A stretch of 64,000 nucleotides of DNA from Acidimicrobium ferrooxidans (GCA_020723485.1 DYIU01000004.1:257785-321784); one strand, 5' to 3'; positions 9,052 through 17,959 are shown, numbered from the stretch's first letter. Numbers and translations: made by a program. Notes: generated by a model not told the origin, from the letters alone.

Positions 9052-10112
9052 CGGCGGTCCCTCTCGCCCTCGATTATCATCTCTCCCCTGTTCAGGATGT
9101 GGCGCCTCATCCACCGGCGGTAACCGAACGGCTCGAACCACTGCTCGAGCTCGACCGCGGGTACCGTCCTGCGCGACTGTATGACCCTGCGCTTGGCGAG
9201 CATGAGCGGCGTAAGCCTCGCGACCTCGGCCAGCGCCAGCAGCGCTCGCGGGCAGCGGACGAGCAGCGCCCCGCCCTTGAGCACCTCTGTCAGGAGTATC
9301 CCCGGGAGGTTCAGCAGGTAGAAGAGCGGTGAGTCGTTCTTGATGAGCATGAGCAGGCGGTTCTTGTAGTTGTGGTACTCCACCAGCAGGGACTTCCTGT
9401 AACCGGCCCCGCCCCTGCGGTGCCACCCCAGCGCCAGCGGGTTGTACAGGCATTTCCAGCCCCTGGTGTGCGCGCGCCAGTCGATATCGACGTCCTCCCA
9501 GAACGCGAAGAACTCCTCGTCGAAGTACTCCCCGTCCACGGCGACGTCCTCGAGCATCTGGCGCCTGTAAAGCGCCGCGGCCCCGCACGTGCCGAAGACC
9601 TCCGCGGGCTCGTTGAAAGCCGAGGACCCGGGCTGGCCCTCGCCGCGGTTCTCCGCGAGCCTGTTGCGGAATATCACGTGCCCCGCCGAGTCGATCGGGT
9701 TGTCGCGCCCGAACGCTGGGAACCGCAGGAGCTTCCCGGAGGCGCTCCCGGCGCGCGGGTCCTCCTCGAGCGAGCGCACCAGCTCCGAGACGAACGTAGC
9801 GTCCAGGACCACGTCCGTATTGAGGGGCATCACGTAGTCCCCGTGCGACTCCCGTATGCCCTGGTTGAGGGCGGGGCTGAAGCCCGCGTTCTCGGTGTTG
9901 GCGACGAGCCTCGGGGACCCGGCGGCGAACCTCCCGCGGTTGGCCTGTTCCTCCGAGTACTCCTTCAGGAACCCGGAAGAGCCGTCGTCGGAACAGTTGT
10001 CGAACAGGATGAGCTCTATCTCGGGGTAATCCTGGCCGCGCAGGGACTCAAGGCATGCCGGCAGGTCGGCCAGGCCGTTGAAGTTTATGACGATTATCGA
10101 GACAGGTTTCAT
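9048..10112 (-). CDS. Family 2 glycosyltransferase
   Basis: A 354-residue GT-A transferase closely related in layout to its downstream neighbour: VSIIVINFNG start, LFDNCSDDGS, NAGFSPALNQG, the metal-binding PLNTDV segment, CGAAALYRR and EDVDIDWRAHTRGW. The hydrophobic stretch in FYLLNLPGILLTEVLKGGA suggests peripheral or anchored association with the inner face of the membrane. It overlaps the next transferase by four bases and starts four bases inside the end of the DMT protein gene, so these are tightly co-translated. The specific donor and acceptor cannot be told from sequence. Confidence 0.88.
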   Translation of the reverse strand: MKPVSIIVINFNGLADLPACLESLRGQDYPEIELILFDNCSDDGSSGFLKEYSEEQANRGRFAAGSPRLVANTENAGFSPALNQGIRESHGDYVMPLNTDVVLDATFVSELVRSLEEDPRAGSASGKLLRFPAFGRDNPIDSAGHVIFRNRLAENRGEGQPGSSAFNEPAEVFGTCGAAALYRRQMLEDVAVDGEYFDEEFFAFWEDVDIDWRAHTRGWKCLYNPLALGWHRRGGAGYRKSLLVEYHNYKNRLLMLIKNDSPLFYLLNLPGILLTEVLKGGALLVRCPRALLALAEVARLTPLMLAKRRVIQSRRTVPAVELEQWFEPFGYRRWMRRHILNRGEMIIEGERDRR

Positions 10113-10606
10113 CTTTCATCGGTGGCGCCGCCGGGAGCCTGGATGCGGCTCACCGCCTGGTTGGGCGGCCTGCGGTAACCCTCGCTGTCATCCTTGTCGT
10201 TGGACTTCAGACCTTGAGCCGTGATGGCCACCCCCAGGACGATGAAGGCGAGCCCGACCCATGCTATCCACTTCACCGGCTCGTCGAAGACGAAGTAGGA
10301 GTAGAGGACCACCACCACGTATCCCACGGCCACCATCGGGTACGCCACCGACAGCGGGACCCTGGACAGGACGATGAGCCAGAACAGCGCCGATATCGCG
10401 TAGAGGATGATGCCCCCTATGGCCCAGGGGCCTTCCCTGAACATCCTGCCGATGAGCGAGAAGGGATGCTTAAGGTCCTCGACCTGGAGAGGGTTCTCCC
10501 CCTTGTCGGTCACGTTCTCCATGCCTGCTTTCATCGCGAGCTGCCCGGCGACCGCGAGCCCGATGCTTATCACCAGGAGGACCACGTTTACCACTGTCTT
10601 AGACAT
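10109..10606 (-). CDS. Small DMT-superfamily membrane protein (EmrE/ArnE-ArnF-like, candidate lipid-linked sugar flippase)
   Basis: A 165-residue integral membrane protein with four predicted helices: the N-terminus (VVNVVLLVISIGLAVAGQL), about 60-80 (WAIGGIILYAISALFWLIV), 85-108 (VAYPMVAVGYVVVVLYSYF) and 115-133 (WIAWVGLAFIVLGVAI), then a charged cytosolic tail of about 30 residues. SVAYPM and the glutamate in FDEPV are features of small multidrug resistance/ArnE-ArnF proteins. It is directly downstream of a dolichol-phosphate-mannose-synthase-like transferase. That pairing resembles GtrA/GtrB or ArnC/ArnEF, where a polyprenyl-phosphate sugar is made and then flipped. A drug-efflux role is less likely here. 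Confidence 0.8.
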   Translation of the reverse strand: MSKTVVNVVLLVISIGLAVAGQLAMKAGMENVTDKGENPLQVEDLKHPFSLIGRMFREGPWAIGGIILYAISALFWLIVLSRVPLSVAYPMVAVGYVVVVLYSYFVFDEPVKWIAWVGLAFIVLGVAITAQGLKSNDKDDSEGYRRPPNQAVSRIQAPGGATDER

Positions 10607-10629
10607 CTACCGACCTCCGCTGCTCGAAC

Positions 10630-11316
10630 TCAGTTGGTGAACCGGTACTTGACCAGCGCCCACAGGGCGGAGAACCCGTCCCTCCAGGTTATCTTCTTGC
10701 CTTCCTCGAACTCCCGTCCAGCGTAGGAGATCGGGACCTCGTATATCCGTATCTTCTTCTTGAGCACCTTCGCGGTTATCTCCGGCTCGAAGTTGAACCT
10801 GTTCGACTTTATCTCAATCCCATCCAGCGCCCCGCGCGTGAAGAGCTTGTAGCAGGTCTCCATGTCAGAGAGCGTGGTGTTATAGAGGACGTTCGTGACA
10901 AGGGAAAGGAACTTGTTGCCGACCGAGTGCCAGAACAGCATGTCCCGGTGCTCGCCGGTGAAGCGCGAGCCGTAGACGACCTCAGCCTTCTTCTTGAGTA
11001 CCGGCGCGAGCAGGGTGCGGTAATCGTCGGGATCGTACTCCAGGTCCGCGTCCTGGATGATGATGAAATCGCCGGTGGCGTGCGGGAGCCCTGTCTTTAT
11101 CGCGGCGCCCTTGCCCTGGTTCACCGCGTGGCGCAGCACCTTTACCGTCGAGTCCTCTTCCAGCTTGAGGATGTCCGGGGTGCCGTCCGTGGAGCCGTCG
11201 TCCACTACTATGATCTCTTTGGCTATCTCCCCGATGTCCACCGAGCGGACCCTCCTCAAGATCTCCTGGACGGTGTTGCGCTCGTTGTAGACCGGGACGA
11301 TGACGGACAGCTTCAT
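10630..11316 (-). CDS. Polyprenyl-phosphate glycosyltransferase (DPM1-like GT2)
   Basis: Transfers a sugar (typically mannose or glucose) from a nucleotide donor to polyprenyl phosphate at the membrane. The 228 residues carry LSVIVPVYNERNTV, VVDDGSTDGT, NQGKGAAIKTG, the metal-binding QDADLEYDP and SDMETCYKLF, all hallmarks of the dolichol-phosphate mannose synthase group. No C-terminal transmembrane segments are present, so it is the short DPM1 type and would rely on a partner; the DMT protein 23 bases downstream is the obvious candidate. It starts ten bases after the ugd gene. Confidence 0.9.
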   Translation of the reverse strand: MKLSVIVPVYNERNTVQEILRRVRSVDIGEIAKEIIVVDDGSTDGTPDILKLEEDSTVKVLRHAVNQGKGAAIKTGLPHATGDFIIIQDADLEYDPDDYRTLLAPVLKKKAEVVYGSRFTGEHRDMLFWHSVGNKFLSLVTNVLYNTTLSDMETCYKLFTRGALDGIEIKSNRFNFEPEITAKVLKKKIRIYEVPISYAGREFEEGKKITWRDGFSALWALVKYRFTN

Positions 11317-11326
11317 CCAAGTGCTC

Positions 11327-12616
11327 CTATCTGCCTACTCCTTCATACGTGAAGCCCAGCTTTCTCAGTACAGTCGGGTCCAGGCAGTTCCTGGTGTCCA
11401 CTATGCTCGGACAATCCATCAGCTGCATCACGCGCGCGTAGTCGAGCCACTTGAACTCGTCCCACTCGGTGAGCAGCACCAGCACCTGGGCCCCGGCGGC
11501 TGCCTGGTAGGCATCCTCCGCGAACCCGGCGCCCTCGAGCTCAGGGCGGGCCGTGTCCATCGCCTGCGGGTCGTAGACGGTGACGCTCGCCCCCTTCTCT
11601 ATCAACTGCCTTACGACATACAGGGCGGGAGACTCCCTTACGTCGTCCGTGTTCGCCTTGAACGCGAGGCCCAGGACGCCTATCCTGGCGCCCTCCAGGC
11701 CCCCCGCGGCGCGCTCGACTTTTTCCACCATCTTCTCGTGCTGCTCCTGGTTCACCTTTATCACGCCCTCGAGCAGCTCGAAATGGTACCCGTGGTCCCT
11801 TGCGATGGCGAGGAGCGCCCTGCAGTCCTTCGGAAAGCACGAGCCGCCGTATCCCGGGCCGGCCTTCAGGAACTCGAAACCTATCCTGTCGTCGTATCCC
11901 ATTCCCAGGGAGACCTCGCGGACATCGGCGCCGACCGCTTCGCAGAGGTTGGCCACGGCGTTGATGAAAGAGACCTTGGAGGCGAGAAAGGCGTTGGAGG
12001 CGTACTTGATCATCTCAGCGCTCACCGGGTCCGTCACGAGAATCGGCGCGTTGAGTCCCCGGTACAGCTCGGTCATCCTCATTATCGCCTTCTGCGAGTC
12101 GCTGCCGATTACTATGCGTGAGGGCTTCATGAAGTCGAGCACAGCGGTGCCCTCACGGAGGAACTCGGGATTGGAGACCACGTCGAACTCGTGGTACTCC
12201 TCCATGCTCTCCTCGATGACCCTCTGGACCCTCTTGGTGCTTCCCACCGGAACGGTGCTCTTGTTTATCACGACTTTGTAGCCCTCGATCGCGGCTGCGA
12301 TCTCGCGGGCCACTTCGTCCACCTGCGTGAGGTCAGCCTTGCCGTCGATGTCCGACGGGGTGCCAACCGTGATGAACACGAACTCGCTTTCCGACACGGC
12401 GCGGTGGATATCGGTGGTGAAGTTCAGGTTGCCGCTCTCGAGGTTCCCGGCCACGAGGCTTTCGAGCTCGGCCTCGTATATCGGGACGTGCCCCTCCGAG
12501 AGCATCTCTATCTTCCGGGCGTCCGTGTCCGCGCCGACGACCGTGTGGCCGAGTTCGGCCAGGCACGCCCCGGTCACCAGCCCCACGTATCCGGTTCCTA
12601 TCACGCAGCAGTTCAT
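11327..12616 (-). CDS. ugd: UDP-glucose 6-dehydrogenase
   Basis: Oxidises UDP-glucose to UDP-glucuronate in two NAD-dependent steps. The 429-residue protein has the Rossmann motif GTGYVG at 7-12, the STVPVGST segment, EFLREG and KYASNAFLASKVSF. The catalytic Cys260 lies in YGGSCFPKD. The C-terminal UDP-binding domain begins around residue 310 (VLGLAFKANTDDVRESPA). All active residues are present. UDP-GDP-type substrates are shared with GDP-mannose dehydrogenase, but motif spacing fits UDP-glucose. It heads the polysaccharide block transcribed leftward and would provide acidic sugar for the glycosyltransferases. Confidence 0.94.
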   Translation of the reverse strand: MNCCVIGTGYVGLVTGACLAELGHTVVGADTDARKIEMLSEGHVPIYEAELESLVAGNLESGNLNFTTDIHRAVSESEFVFITVGTPSDIDGKADLTQVDEVAREIAAAIEGYKVVINKSTVPVGSTKRVQRVIEESMEEYHEFDVVSNPEFLREGTAVLDFMKPSRIVIGSDSQKAIMRMTELYRGLNAPILVTDPVSAEMIKYASNAFLASKVSFINAVANLCEAVGADVREVSLGMGYDDRIGFEFLKAGPGYGGSCFPKDCRALLAIARDHGYHFELLEGVIKVNQEQHEKMVEKVERAAGGLEGARIGVLGLAFKANTDDVRESPALYVVRQLIEKGASVTVYDPQAMDTARPELEGAGFAEDAYQAAAGAQVLVLLTEWDEFKWLDYARVMQLMDCPSIVDTRNCLDPTVLRKLGFTYEGVGR

Positions 12617-12673
12617 GTCCGTCGTTCAGTCCTCGAATCCCCACCGGCGCGGCTCGCGGAAGGGGTTGTCACT

Positions 12674-13165
12674 CTAGAAAAGGGCATCGTCTTCAGGGTC
12701 GCGCACCGGCTCCAGCATGCCGGCAAGCCCCTCGTCGATGGCGCGGTTGGCCAGCCGGTCACACTCGTAATTCTTCGCCCTGGGGATATGCTCCACCTGC
12801 ACCTGCCTGTACGCCTCGAACAGGCCTTTGACCCGCGCCGCCAGCGGCTTCAGGGCCTCGCTCTTCACCTTGAAGCCGCCTGTCACCTGGTTGGCGAGCA
12901 GCTCGCTGTCGGTGTGCACCTCGAGGCAGCGGTAGCCCAGGCCCGCCGCGGCCTCGAGCGTCCTGATGAGGGCCCGGTACTCGGCTACGTTGTTGGTGGC
13001 CTCTCCGAGGTACTCGTGGAGCTCCAGCAGCAGCTCCCCGTCCGGCCCGCGGGCCTGGCCGCCTATTCCGGCGGGTCCGGGGTTACCGCGCGCCGCCCCG
13101 TCGCTGTAAACTTGCAGGCAGCCCTCGGGGAGAGCCCCGGGGCCGCTGTCATCCGGTCCGTTCAC
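12674..13165 (-). CDS. rnhA: Ribonuclease HI-family protein
   Basis: Cuts the RNA strand of RNA-DNA hybrids. In the 163 residues the four acidic metal ligands are all visible: D22 in SDGAARGNPG, E62 in NNVAEYRAL, D86 in HTDSELL and D136 in ECDRLAN. The basic handle of E. coli RNase HI is shortened, as in actinobacterial and archaeal type 1 enzymes. An 18-residue acidic/glycine N-terminal extension precedes the fold. It overlaps the upstream zinc-ribbon gene by four bases. RNase H next to a coiled-coil zinc ribbon is also seen in mycobacteria, which supports an actinobacterial origin. Confidence 0.9.
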   Translation of the reverse strand: MNGPDDSGPGALPEGCLQVYSDGAARGNPGPAGIGGQARGPDGELLLELHEYLGEATNNVAEYRALIRTLEAAAGLGYRCLEVHTDSELLANQVTGGFKVKSEALKPLAARVKGLFEAYRQVQVEHIPRAKNYECDRLANRAIDEGLAGMLEPVRDPEDDALF

Positions 13166-13890
13166 TTCACCAGCATCCTGCGGCAGTATTCGCAGCGGAA
13201 CACGCCTTCCTCGTGCTGGAACCTGTCTATCTGGGTCCGGCTGAACTCGATATGGCAGCCGCCACAGCTCCTGCCCTGCACGATCTGCACCACCGCGAGC
13301 CCGTCTTTCGTGGAAAGGAGCTTCTCGTACGCCTCGACGGTATCCTCGTCGAGCCCTTTCTTGAGCTCGTCCCTCTCGGCCTCCAGCCGCGCGACCTCGG
13401 CCTCCTTCTCGGCCAGCTCGGCCTCGTATGCGCGCACGGCCTCGCTCTCCTCAGTGGTGACCTCCTCCACGGCCTTCCCGGCCGCCTCCAGGGCCGCCCT
13501 CAGGTCGTCGATGGCCTCCATCTCCTCGAGGTCCTCGGTCTCCATCTCGTCGCGCTTCTTGCGGAGCGAGAAAATCTCCTGCTGTATCGACTGGAGCTCC
13601 TTGGGATTCATGATGGTGCCCGACATCATGCGGGCCTCTTCCTTCTCTATCTTCTGGGAGAGAAGGTCGACCTCCCCGTCGAGCTTGAGCTGCTTGTGCT
13701 TTATCTCGTCCAGGTCGGCCTCGAGCCCTTCCCGGGATGCCTTCGCCTTCTCGAGCTCCTCCCGGAGCTCCGGCAGGTGGTGGGTGTCGGCCAGGCCCTC
13801 TATCCCGCGCTTGAGCGCGAGGATCCTCGTGTCAAACTCCTGCACGTCTTTCAGCGTCCTGGCTGTTTCCTCGGGCTCTATCGGGCTCAC
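13162..13890 (-). CDS. Coiled-coil protein with C4 zinc ribbon (CT398-like)
   Basis: A 242-residue cytosolic protein. Residues about 10-190 form a long charged coiled coil rich in Glu, Lys and Leu, with the family segment GTIMNPKELQSIQQEI near 91-106. The C-terminus holds a zinc ribbon: C209, C212, C233, C236 (SCGGCH and CEYCRR). The family is widespread (CT398, HP0958/FlgZ) and thought to bind nucleic acid or protein partners; HP0958 assists flagellar export and RpoN stability in Helicobacter. Here it overlaps an RNase HI gene, which suggests an RNA or R-loop related role, but this is inference. Confidence 0.9.
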   Translation of the reverse strand: MSPIEPEETARTLKDVQEFDTRILALKRGIEGLADTHHLPELREELEKAKASREGLEADLDEIKHKQLKLDGEVDLLSQKIEKEEARMMSGTIMNPKELQSIQQEIFSLRKKRDEMETEDLEEMEAIDDLRAALEAAGKAVEEVTTEESEAVRAYEAELAEKEAEVARLEAERDELKKGLDEDTVEAYEKLLSTKDGLAVVQIVQGRSCGGCHIEFSRTQIDRFQHEEGVFRCEYCRRMLVK

Positions 13891-13958
13891 CCCCGGCTCG
13901 ATGCTTGTCTATGTGTTTTCGAGGTCCGGCCCGCGACCGTCTCGCCCGGCCGGTCCCA

Positions 13959-14489
13959 TCAGCCTCCCACGAACAGCTTCCAGATGAAGCTGTCCTGGCC
14001 CACGAAGGCCACGACGGCGGTCACGGCCACCGCCGCTCCGAGCACTCCCACGAATATCCAGAAGAGCGCTTTCTTGAATGGTATATCAAAAAGGAACGCG
14101 GCGACCGCCCCGGACCACGCGCCGGTGAGCGGCAGCGGTATCGCCACGAAGACCGCGAGAGCTATCTCGGCATAGAGCTCGTACTGCTTCTCCAGCTTGC
14201 GTCGCGTCCGCGCGAACAGCCAGTTGAAGAAGCGCTCCATCACCTTCGAATGCTTCATGAGCCATTCGGAGGCCGGCCCCAGGAGCAGGAGTATGAACGG
14301 TATCGGGATCATGTTGCCGATGACGGCGCAGATGAAAGCCTGCCAGAGAGGCATGTGGAACGCCTGGCTGGCGATGGGGATGGCGCCCCTGAGCTCCGCG
14401 AGCGGGATCATGGCGAGCAGCATCGTCGCCAGGTATCGGTTCATGTGCGAGAACCAGCCTGCCCAGTTCAGGGCATACAGCTGAATCAT
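13959..14489 (-). CDS. Small multidrug export-like membrane protein (PF06695 type)
   Basis: A 176-residue inner-membrane protein with about four helices: LLAMIPLAELRGAIPIA near 20-35, AFICAVIGNMIPIPFILLLL near 45-65, ALAVFVAIPLPLTGAWSGAVA near 100-120 and FWIFVGVLGAAVAVTAVVAF near 140-160. The two motifs PLAELRGAIPI and PLPLTGAWSGA are the signature of the family, which is named for small multidrug export but has no firmly shown substrate. The ATG at 14489 has GGAGGAG seven bases upstream; the longer reading frame lacks such a site. Confidence 0.82.
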   Translation of the reverse strand: MIQLYALNWAGWFSHMNRYLATMLLAMIPLAELRGAIPIASQAFHMPLWQAFICAVIGNMIPIPFILLLLGPASEWLMKHSKVMERFFNWLFARTRRKLEKQYELYAEIALAVFVAIPLPLTGAWSGAVAAFLFDIPFKKALFWIFVGVLGAAVAVTAVVAFVGQDSFIWKLFVGG

Positions 14490-14601
14490 TCCTGCTCCTC
14501 CGGGAAATCCTCTCGAAAGTGGGCCGTGCCATCCCTCGGACAATGGAGCAATAATACTGAATGGGTATGGCAAAGTCGAGGTCGGGTCCGGCGCGCGGGA
14601 G

Positions 14602-16719
14602 CTACAAACGGGCGAGGCGGCAGAGTGAGCTGCGCAGCGGCTCGGAACCGGTGTCGGGGTCGTATTCAGTGTCCCCGAACAGCAGGTTCACGCTGGACTT
14701 CTTCCAGCCGTATTCCGGGGGCCCCTCCTCCGGGTACCACCACGCGTGCTGCGCGCTGACGACCTGCGGCGCCACTCCGTCAAAGAGCCTGGCCTTCATG
14801 GTGACGGCGGCCTGCGGGGTCTCGATGCGCACCCAGTCCCCGTCCGCGATGCCGAGCGCCGCGGCGGTATCGGGGTGGACCTCGACAAGCGGGTCGGGAT
14901 TCGCCCGGCGCAGCCTCTCCACCTGCCTGCCCTCGCTGTGGAAGAAGCCCCGGATCTTCGCGCCCGTGGTCAGTATGAGCGGATACTCAGCCGCCAGCCC
15001 GGGAGCGGAAGCGGGCGTCATGGGAGGCTCCCGGTACACAGGGAGGGGCTCTACCCCCATCTGGCTCGACAGCCCTGAGAGTATCTCGAACTTGCCGGAA
15101 GGGGTGCCGAACCCCTCGGTCACGTACTTCCGGTACCTCATCTTGCCGGTCAGTATCCCAACCTCGCAGAACTGCTCGAAGTCCATCCCCGCGTCCTCGA
15201 GCACCCAGTCGAGATACTCACGGTAGTCGCTCCAGGGATAAGCCTCGTCCAGGCCCAGCCGGTGCGCCATCTCGAAGATGACCTCCCTGTCGTCCCTTGC
15301 CTCTCCGACCTGCGCCACCTTCTTCCTGGCCAGCACGCACCATATCTTGTGGAGGTTGACCACGTCGTCCTGCTCCAGCCAGGTCGCCGCCGGCAGGACC
15401 AGGTCGGCGAGCTGGGCGGTCGGGGTCATGAAGAAGTCCGAGACGACCGTGAACTCGAGCAGGCGGAGGGCCTGCTCGATCTCGAGGGAGTGTGTCATGG
15501 TGACTAGCGGGTTCGAGCCCATTATCCACATGGCCTTCATGCGGTACGGATCCCCGGTGACGATCGAACGCCAGAACGCGGGAGGGTGCGTCGAAGTGCA
15601 CAGTGGGAACCTGCCGCCGTCGACGGCATCCGCTGTGCCGCCGGGCCTGAGATGGAGGCCGGGCACCTCCAGGTTCATGAAGAGCGAACGCTGGCGAACC
15701 CCCTCGGGGGCGACCCACAGGACGTCGCCCCCCGGGACGTCCAGGTTCCCCGTGAGAGCCCTGAGTATGAGGAGCGAACGCGCCGTCTGGTAGTTGCACG
15801 AGCTCATGTCCACCGCGTTTCCCCACTGGATGCAGCCCGGCCTGGTGGTGGCGTAAGTCCGGGCGGCCGCGCGGATGTCATCCGCCGCGAGCCCCGTGAC
15901 GTCGGAGGCCCATTCGGGTGTGCAGCTCCTCACGTGTTCCGCCAGCTCCTCGTAGCCGACGGTGTATCCGTCCACGAACTCGCGGTCCACCAGGCCTTCC
16001 TCTACGATGACGTTTATCATCGCGAGGGCGAGGGCCCCGTCAGTACCAGGTCTCAGCTGGAGCCAGTGGTCGGCGCGCTCGGCGGGCCTGATGCGCCGCG
16101 GGTCTACTACGATGACCTTCTCGGCCGCGTCCAGCGCCGACTGGACCATGCCTCCGCACATACCGTCCGACGCCCCGGTGCCGGTCACGTTGCAGCCCCA
16201 GATCACCACGCAGGCGGGCGTCCTGCCGCCGAAACCGTACACGTCGCATATCGGGAGCTGGCCGAGGGTATAGAGGCTGGCTATCCAGCGCGGGAAATAG
16301 CACAGGTGAGCGACACCGGTGAAGTTGGGCGTGCCGAAGGCGTTTCCGAATCGGCTGGTGAATCCTGTGTACGGGCGCCCGGTCCCCTGCATCATCCCGA
16401 AGTATTCCGGGCCGTTCTGGCGCCTGACCGCGTCGAGCCGCTCGGCCATCTCGGAGAGCGCGTCGTCCCAGGACACGCGCTCCCAGCGGTTCTCCCCCCG
16501 GGCCCCCGCCCGCCGCAGCGGGTAGAGAAGCCGTTCCGGGTGATAGAGAAGGTCCGGTGAGGCGGCGCCCTTGGGGCACAGGTACCCCCTGCTCGTCGGG
16601 CTATCCGGGTCGCCGGTCACCTTGACCACCCTGCCGTCGCGCACATGCACCAGCACCTGGCAGACCCCGTGGCACATGCGGCAGGCCGATCGAACGACGC
16701 TCGTCTCATCCATTTGCAT
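14602..16719 (-). CDS. Molybdopterin oxidoreductase (DMSO reductase superfamily, one [4Fe-4S])
   Basis: A 705-residue catalytic subunit binding bis-MGD molybdenum or tungsten. The N-terminal Fe-S cluster ligands are C13, C16, C20 and C48. The probable metal ligand is Cys140 in AHLCYFPRW. NVTGTGASDGMCGG binds pterin, and GSNPLVT, ATWLEQDD and the C-terminal YPLILTTGAKIRGFFHSE block are the usual cofactor contacts. No Tat signal is seen, so it is cytosolic. No electron-transfer or membrane subunit lies beside it. A stand-alone, cytosolic, cysteine-ligated protein recalls acetylene hydratase and related orphan enzymes, but formate dehydrogenase or thiosulfate/polysulfide reductase-like roles cannot be excluded. 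Confidence 0.88.
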   Translation of the reverse strand: MQMDETSVVRSACRMCHGVCQVLVHVRDGRVVKVTGDPDSPTSRGYLCPKGAASPDLLYHPERLLYPLRRAGARGENRWERVSWDDALSEMAERLDAVRRQNGPEYFGMMQGTGRPYTGFTSRFGNAFGTPNFTGVAHLCYFPRWIASLYTLGQLPICDVYGFGGRTPACVVIWGCNVTGTGASDGMCGGMVQSALDAAEKVIVVDPRRIRPAERADHWLQLRPGTDGALALAMINVIVEEGLVDREFVDGYTVGYEELAEHVRSCTPEWASDVTGLAADDIRAAARTYATTRPGCIQWGNAVDMSSCNYQTARSLLILRALTGNLDVPGGDVLWVAPEGVRQRSLFMNLEVPGLHLRPGGTADAVDGGRFPLCTSTHPPAFWRSIVTGDPYRMKAMWIMGSNPLVTMTHSLEIEQALRLLEFTVVSDFFMTPTAQLADLVLPAATWLEQDDVVNLHKIWCVLARKKVAQVGEARDDREVIFEMAHRLGLDEAYPWSDYREYLDWVLEDAGMDFEQFCEVGILTGKMRYRKYVTEGFGTPSGKFEILSGLSSQMGVEPLPVYREPPMTPASAPGLAAEYPLILTTGAKIRGFFHSEGRQVERLRRANPDPLVEVHPDTAAALGIADGDWVRIETPQAAVTMKARLFDGVAPQVVSAQHAWWYPEEGPPEYGWKKSSVNLLFGDTEYDPDTGSEPLRSSLCRLARL

Positions 16720-16894
16720 CCCCCTGACTACACGAGGTTGAGACCACTATGGTGTCCCCGGGCGGGCCGGTCAAGTGCACAAGAACTCGGCAGTCCCTCG
16801 ACAGTGCGCCGTTCGGCGGCACTCTTTTCAAGCCGCGGATTTACCGATACTCTATGTGTCACGCTCTTGGTCGAAACGATTCCCGGAGGTAGCG

Positions 16895-17959
16895 ATGGCG
16901 CGCGATGACTGCGGCAGCTGCAGGCTTCCGAAGTATTTCAGATTACTGGTGAAGTGGAACGACAACGGCACCATCGGCCTCGGCCCGAGCCCCCTGCACA
17001 GGGTTGTCCTTGTCGAGTCAGACCTGCTGGAGGAAACATACCAGCGGATAGAAGCCCTCGTGGGTACTTCGATAAGGCACATAGTCTTTGAGGCCGAGCG
17101 CGCAGCGGCGAAGGCGACAATAGACGCGCTGGTACCGGGGCCGCTCTGGCCGCTGGTGCGCAACAGAATAGTGATGCACCCGGGGAGCAAGGGCCTCCAG
17201 CACCTGGCGCGCTTCGCGGGACTGGCGAACGCTCACACCATCTTCTACCATGTCTTCCGCGGCTCGATGGCGAGCGTTGAGAACCCGATGAACCGCGACA
17301 TCTTCGCGGCTATGGTGGTCGGCGCTTTCGAAAGCGCGGAGGGCCTGCCCCACGACTACGACTGGGCGGAGGTCGGTGGCAAGCTCTACCTGATAATCAT
17401 GCCCGCCGAGAAAAAGCCGGACATCGCCGGGCGGATGGTCCCGGAGGTCATCCCGCCCCTGCCCGGGAACCTCAGGCTTGAGAGGTGCCCCAGGTGCAAC
17501 ATACCCGCGGCACTGAGCCACCTGAGCTGGGACCTCCCGAACGCAGTCATCACCGACACCAGGCGGGGTGTGCGGATGAGCTTTATCGACGGATACGCCT
17601 TCTCGACTGTGTTCCGTGAGCTCATCGCGGAGCTGGGAGAGGATATCGTCCCCGTGATCGTCGAAGCCTCGCGCGAGCACACGCAGCGCATGATGGAAGA
17701 GACCGAGTTCATGTCCTCGGCGACGGGGCCGGAAGATGCCTTCAACGTCTTCCTCGACCTGATGCCTGTATACGGACAGGGCAACCCGGTCGCCCGTGAC
17801 TACTCCGAGGGCTCCATCTCGGTCAGCATCGAGAACCCGTACAGCGTCCACCTGCTCGCCGGGCAGATGCTCGCCCTGCACCAGGGCATGAGGGGTACCC
17901 CGGGCACGGTGAGCATCGACGAGTACGCTCTTCAGAAGGTCCGCATCACCGTCGAATGA
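16895..17959 (+). CDS. Conserved hypothetical protein, soluble, Cys-containing (function not recognised)
   Basis: I do not recognise the family. The 354 residues are soluble with no signal peptide. An N-terminal CGSC is at residues 5-8 and a second CPRC near 195 (ERCPRCNIPAALSHLSW), so the two pairs could bind zinc or an Fe-S cluster. The C-terminal third is alpha/beta and acidic (FRELIAELGEDIVPVIVEAS), followed by NPYSVHLLAGQMLALHQG. The ATG at 16895 has GGAGG at an ideal distance; the frame is open further upstream but lacks a site. Its stop codon abuts REP-like copy 2. It is divergent from the molybdopterin oxidoreductase, with a 175-base gap holding the promoters. Confidence 0.8.
   Translation: MARDDCGSCRLPKYFRLLVKWNDNGTIGLGPSPLHRVVLVESDLLEETYQRIEALVGTSIRHIVFEAERAAAKATIDALVPGPLWPLVRNRIVMHPGSKGLQHLARFAGLANAHTIFYHVFRGSMASVENPMNRDIFAAMVVGAFESAEGLPHDYDWAEVGGKLYLIIMPAEKKPDIAGRMVPEVIPPLPGNLRLERCPRCNIPAALSHLSWDLPNAVITDTRRGVRMSFIDGYAFSTVFRELIAELGEDIVPVIVEASREHTQRMMEETEFMSSATGPEDAFNVFLDLMPVYGQGNPVARDYSEGSISVSIENPYSVHLLAGQMLALHQGMRGTPGTVSIDEYALQKVRITVE

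Noticed and set aside
8143..9588. A 481-codon frame suggesting a fused double glycosyltransferase
   Set aside because: Residues before 9051 are an out-of-frame reading of the upstream transferase; the real start is the GTG overlapping its stop.
12191..13987. A 598-codon plus-strand frame across ugd, rnhA and the zinc-ribbon gene
   Set aside because: It overlaps three well-supported genes on the other strand and has Ser-rich low-complexity translation.
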